Assembly (NCBI GenBank): GCA_947449735.1
Contig: CANFTB010000009.1
Span: 1 to 64,000 of the forward strand
Length of the DNA stretch: 64,000 nt
Reading direction: 5' to 3'
Source of the DNA: Chthoniobacteraceae bacterium
GTDB lineage: Bacteria > Verrucomicrobiota > Verrucomicrobiia > Chthoniobacterales > Chthoniobacteraceae
The translations under genes were made by a program, and so were the position numbers. Under the pieces are notes generated by a model. That model did no database searches, was not told where the DNA came from, and saw only the letters and a list, made by a program, of their open reading frames with translations. This document shows positions 61,742 through 64,000 of this stretch, piece by piece. Every line of letters begins with the position of its first letter. Position 1 is the first letter of the stretch.

Positions 61742-61769
61742 GTGTGAGAATTCGCGTGAATCCTCATAC
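61742..61769. promoter_or_regulatory. NikR-type operator 2 (GTGTGA-N16-TCATAC)
   Basis: GTGTGA (61742-61747) and TCATAC (61764-61769) are again separated by exactly 16 bases. The 12-base arms GTGTGAGAATTC and GAATCCTCATAC match at 10 of 12 positions around a 4-base centre. It lies 143 bases upstream of the transporter gene at 61913 and 88 bases from operator 1. Confidence 0.75.
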
Positions 61770-61912
61770 TCAGCAAGGCTCTCTGGAGCCGCGCTTAAAG
61801 GCCGGGTGCGGTCAGTTTCCAGTGTGGACGCGCTGTTTCTCGCCCCCGGCTGCCTCATTGGCACGCAGGCTGCGATAGCCCTGACCCGGTTAGTCCTTCC
61901 TTTCTCAAAACT
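61770..61912 (+). promoter_or_regulatory. Leader region of the ABC transporter operon
   Basis: No gene is present. Short complementary stretches are visible, including GGCTC-TCTG-GAGCC and GCCGGG with CCCGGC further on, so a structured leader is possible. The conserved bases of ykkC-type guanidine riboswitches (CTAGGG... and ACGG...CGGGA) were not found on this strand or the other. Confidence 0.35.
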
Positions 61913-62881
61913 ATGAAACTAAAAAGCACACTCGCACTGCTGTTGAGCCTCCTCGCCGCCGGCGGACTCCAAGCCGAGCCGCTCAAAATCGCGTACTCCG
62001 ACTGGCCGGGGTTCACCATCTTCGAACTGGCCAAGCAAAAGGGCTGGTTCAAGGACGCCGGGCTAGACGTGGAGCTCGTCTGGTTTGAATACCTCCCCTC
62101 CATCGACGCCTTTTCCGCAGGCAAGGTAGACGCGGTGACCATCGTGGGCACGGACGCGCTGGTCGCGGGGGCGAACGGAGCAAAGAGCAAGTTCGTCGCA
62201 CTCCTCGATTACAGCGAAGGCAGCGACATGATCATCGGCGCGCCGGGCATCAAATCCATCAAGGACCTCAAAGGTAAAAAAGTCGCCGTCGAGACAACTC
62301 TGGTAGAGCACCTGCTGCTGCTCAAAGCACTCGAAGAAAACGGCATGACGCAGGCGGACGTGGAACTGGTAAACACCGCCACCGACAAGATGCCCGAGAC
62401 CCTGGCCTCCGGCAAAGTGTCCGCGGTGGGGGCGTGGTATCCCATCTCCGGAAATGCGCTCAAGCAGGTCTCGGGATCCAAGGCGCTCTTCACAAGCGCC
62501 AGCGCGAAGGGGCTGATCTACGACGTACTCGCCGTCAGTCCAAGCAGTTACGGCAAGCACAAGGAGGAGTGGGCCAAGATCGCGGGTATTTATTACAAGT
62601 GTGTGGATTACTTGAAGGACCCGAAGACCAAGAAGGAGGCCATCAAGATCATGGCGGCGAAGGTGGGCGCTGACGCCTCCGACTACGCCAAAAACGTTCC
62701 CGGCACGCACTTTCTCACTCTGGAAGAAGCCAAGGCCGCCGTTAAAAAGGGGCCCGGACTCGACTCCATCTACGGCTCCCTCACGGTGGGCGACAAATTC
62801 AACTTGGAGAACAAGGTATATAAGTCCGCCCAGAAGCCGGAAAGCTACGTCCTGCCGAACCTGATCAACGACCTGAAGTAG
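61913..62881 (+). CDS. NitT/TauT-type ABC transporter substrate-binding protein (urea/guanidine cluster)
   Basis: The 322-residue protein has a signal peptide (MKLKSTLALLLSLLAAGGLQ) and the NMT1/OpuAC-type binding fold: LKIAYSDWPGFTIFELAKQK, KGWFKDAGLDVELVWFEYLP, DAVTIVGTDALVAGANGAKS, LKGKKVAVETTLVEHLLLL. Such proteins are annotated as putative urea ABC transporter binding proteins when beside UAAP and carboxylase genes. The likely ligand is guanidine or urea. The permease gene follows after 9 bases. Confidence 0.88.
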   Translation: MKLKSTLALLLSLLAAGGLQAEPLKIAYSDWPGFTIFELAKQKGWFKDAGLDVELVWFEYLPSIDAFSAGKVDAVTIVGTDALVAGANGAKSKFVALLDYSEGSDMIIGAPGIKSIKDLKGKKVAVETTLVEHLLLLKALEENGMTQADVELVNTATDKMPETLASGKVSAVGAWYPISGNALKQVSGSKALFTSASAKGLIYDVLAVSPSSYGKHKEEWAKIAGIYYKCVDYLKDPKTKKEAIKIMAAKVGADASDYAKNVPGTHFLTLEEAKAAVKKGPGLDSIYGSLTVGDKFNLENKVYKSAQKPESYVLPNLINDLK

Positions 62882-62890
62882 GTTTCCTTC

Positions 62891-63931
62891 ATGGCCACGG
62901 CGCACCGCGACTGGTTGGGATTGAAGGCGGAGCTGCCGCGCAAGCGGCGGACGCAGCTCACGCTGCTTTCCTTCCTTCTGCCTCTCGGCCTGTGGTGCGT
63001 CGTGAGCTACGTTCCGTGGATATGGCACCCCCTGGTCCGCATCACCAGTCCGGGCGAGGTAGACTATTTCACGGAGGACCTCGACGTTCCGCGGGGTGAT
63101 TTCACCTCCGAGTGCGCAAAGGCGCGTGCGGCCGGACAGACGCTTCCGGAGGGTGTCCGGGTGAACCCCGTTTACCTTCCTCCGCCGCACGCTGTCGCGC
63201 GCGCCTTTGTCACAGCCTTCCAGACTCCTCCACGGCTTCCCAATGAACCGTGGCTGCACCAAAGCCTTGGCCACAGCATACGCACCATCGTCTGGGGCTT
63301 CGTTGCGTCATCACTGCTTGGGCTTCCGCTGGGCATCTTATGCGGCACCTACCGCTTCGCAGCCAGGCTCCAGGAGCCTTTCATCGAGTTTTTCCGCTAC
63401 CTTCCGGCGCCTGCATTCGGGGCGCTGTGCGTTGCGGTGCTTGGGATCGACGACGCCCCGAAGGTGGCGATTATCTTTGTAGGCACCTTTTTCCAACAGG
63501 TGCTCGTGATCTCCAATACCGTGCGCAAAGTCGATCCGGCCCTGATCGAGGCCTCCCAAACTCTCGGCGCCAGGGGATGGAAGCTTGTGCGGCGGGTGAT
63601 CATCCCGGCGTCCGTGAGCGACATCTACACCGACATGCGGATCCTGCTCGGCTGGGCCTGGACTTACCTGATCGTGGCCGAGGTCGTCGGGACAATGTCC
63701 GGCATCACCTATTTCATCAACCAGCAGGCCCGCTACCGCAACTTTGACAACGTGTACGCGGCGATTGCGATGATCGGTATCATCGGCTTCTCCAGCGACC
63801 TCTTTCTAGCCTGGCTGGGGAGCGTTCTGTTTCCTTGGAAGCGCAAATCCCGCGGAACATCCGGCATCGCGAAGCACAGTTTGTCCACAAGTGCTTCTCC
63901 CTCCTTGGAAGCAACTGTCCAGACCCCATGA
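62891..63931 (+). CDS. NitT/TauT-type ABC transporter permease (urea/guanidine cluster)
   Basis: The 346-residue inner-membrane protein has a first membrane segment (LTLLSFLLPLGLWCVVSYV), a large non-cytoplasmic loop of about 80 residues (which includes ITSPGEVDYFTEDLDVPRGD) and the permease core (GLPLGILCGTYRFAARLQEP, with the EAA loop EASQTLGARGWKLVRRVIIP). The extended loop is typical of the group linked to urea amidolyase clusters. Its stop overlaps the start of the ATP-binding protein gene. Confidence 0.9.
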   Translation: MATAHRDWLGLKAELPRKRRTQLTLLSFLLPLGLWCVVSYVPWIWHPLVRITSPGEVDYFTEDLDVPRGDFTSECAKARAAGQTLPEGVRVNPVYLPPPHAVARAFVTAFQTPPRLPNEPWLHQSLGHSIRTIVWGFVASSLLGLPLGILCGTYRFAARLQEPFIEFFRYLPAPAFGALCVAVLGIDDAPKVAIIFVGTFFQQVLVISNTVRKVDPALIEASQTLGARGWKLVRRVIIPASVSDIYTDMRILLGWAWTYLIVAEVVGTMSGITYFINQQARYRNFDNVYAAIAMIGIIGFSSDLFLAWLGSVLFPWKRKSRGTSGIAKHSLSTSASPSLEATVQTP

Positions 63932-64000
63932 GCGCTAGAACCTCGGATCCAGAGGCCTATTTGAGGCAGCCCGCTGGTGTCGCGGAGCGCTTCGAGCGCA
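63928..64000 (+). CDS. ABC transporter ATP-binding protein, 5' end only
   Basis: A frame starts at ATG 63928 (MSARTSDPEAYLRQPAGVAE) and runs out of the window after 24 codons. Its 4-base overlap with the permease stop and its position make an ATP-binding subunit likely, but no Walker motif is reached, so the call rests on context. Confidence 0.6.
   Translation, partial: MSARTSDPEAYLRQPAGVAERFER

Noticed and set aside
61612..61912. Guanidine-I (ykkC) or mini-ykkC riboswitch upstream of the transporter
   Set aside because: The conserved ykkC bases and the tandem ACGR-loop hairpins of the mini-ykkC type were not found by eye on either strand.
1..64000. CRISPR array
   Set aside because: No regularly spaced direct repeats were seen; the only short tandem repeat is the 12-base unit at 40707-40745.

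Overview
The window looks like chromosome of a motile, high-GC Gram-negative bacterium of the PVC group, most likely Verrucomicrobiota (Opitutales-like). The inference rests on a Verru_Chthon cassette A protein, a very large PVC-type propeller/HEAT secreted protein, a PATR-type autotransporter and an FHA-kinase-SUMF1 fusion, all typical of that phylum. No 16S rRNA gene is present, so the placement is by protein family only.

Layout. 1-3841 is the right end of an AT-rich integrated element, with an integrase and excisionase-like gene next to tRNA-Glu and cargo that includes a DUF6602 nuclease-like protein. 3986-12366 (minus) is one flagellar rod, ring and hook-junction operon, flgF-G-A-H-I-J-N-K-L, with a possible sigma-54 promoter. 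12450-23820 holds an MBL-fold hydrolase, a solitary Verru_Chthon cassette A protein, radC, a polyprenyl synthase, NAD(P)HX repair (nnr) and a YdcF-family gene. 24110-27425 (plus) is an Rrf2 regulator followed by cysT-cysW-cysA, without a sulfate-binding protein. 27502-34938 carries hisS, rph, an ECF sigma factor with a small membrane partner, an LprI-like protein, the FHA/kinase/TPR/SUMF1 receptor and an Rpn-type nuclease. 34950-35482 is a vapBC pair whose toxin is cut to 38 codons. 35499-46633 contains the 1288-residue PVC protein, ruvX-truA, a triple-BON periplasmic protein, rmlA and three secreted proteins of poorly known role. 46705-54040 pairs an alkaline phosphatase with an autotransporter that carries a ParB/Srx-like domain.

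The most interesting part is 54357-64000. A minus-strand operon (NikR-like regulator, UAAP1, UAAP2, urea/guanidine carboxylase, allophanate hydrolase) is divergent from a plus-strand NitT/TauT-type ABC transporter. The divergent region contains two copies of GTGTGA-N16-TCATAC, which is the spacing and nearly the sequence of the Escherichia coli NikR operator, one toward each transcription unit. The regulator keeps the DNA-contacting strand of NikR but has lost two of the four nickel ligands. This suggests a NikR family member re-purposed to control guanidine or urea nitrogen use, in place of the ykkC riboswitch often found at such loci.
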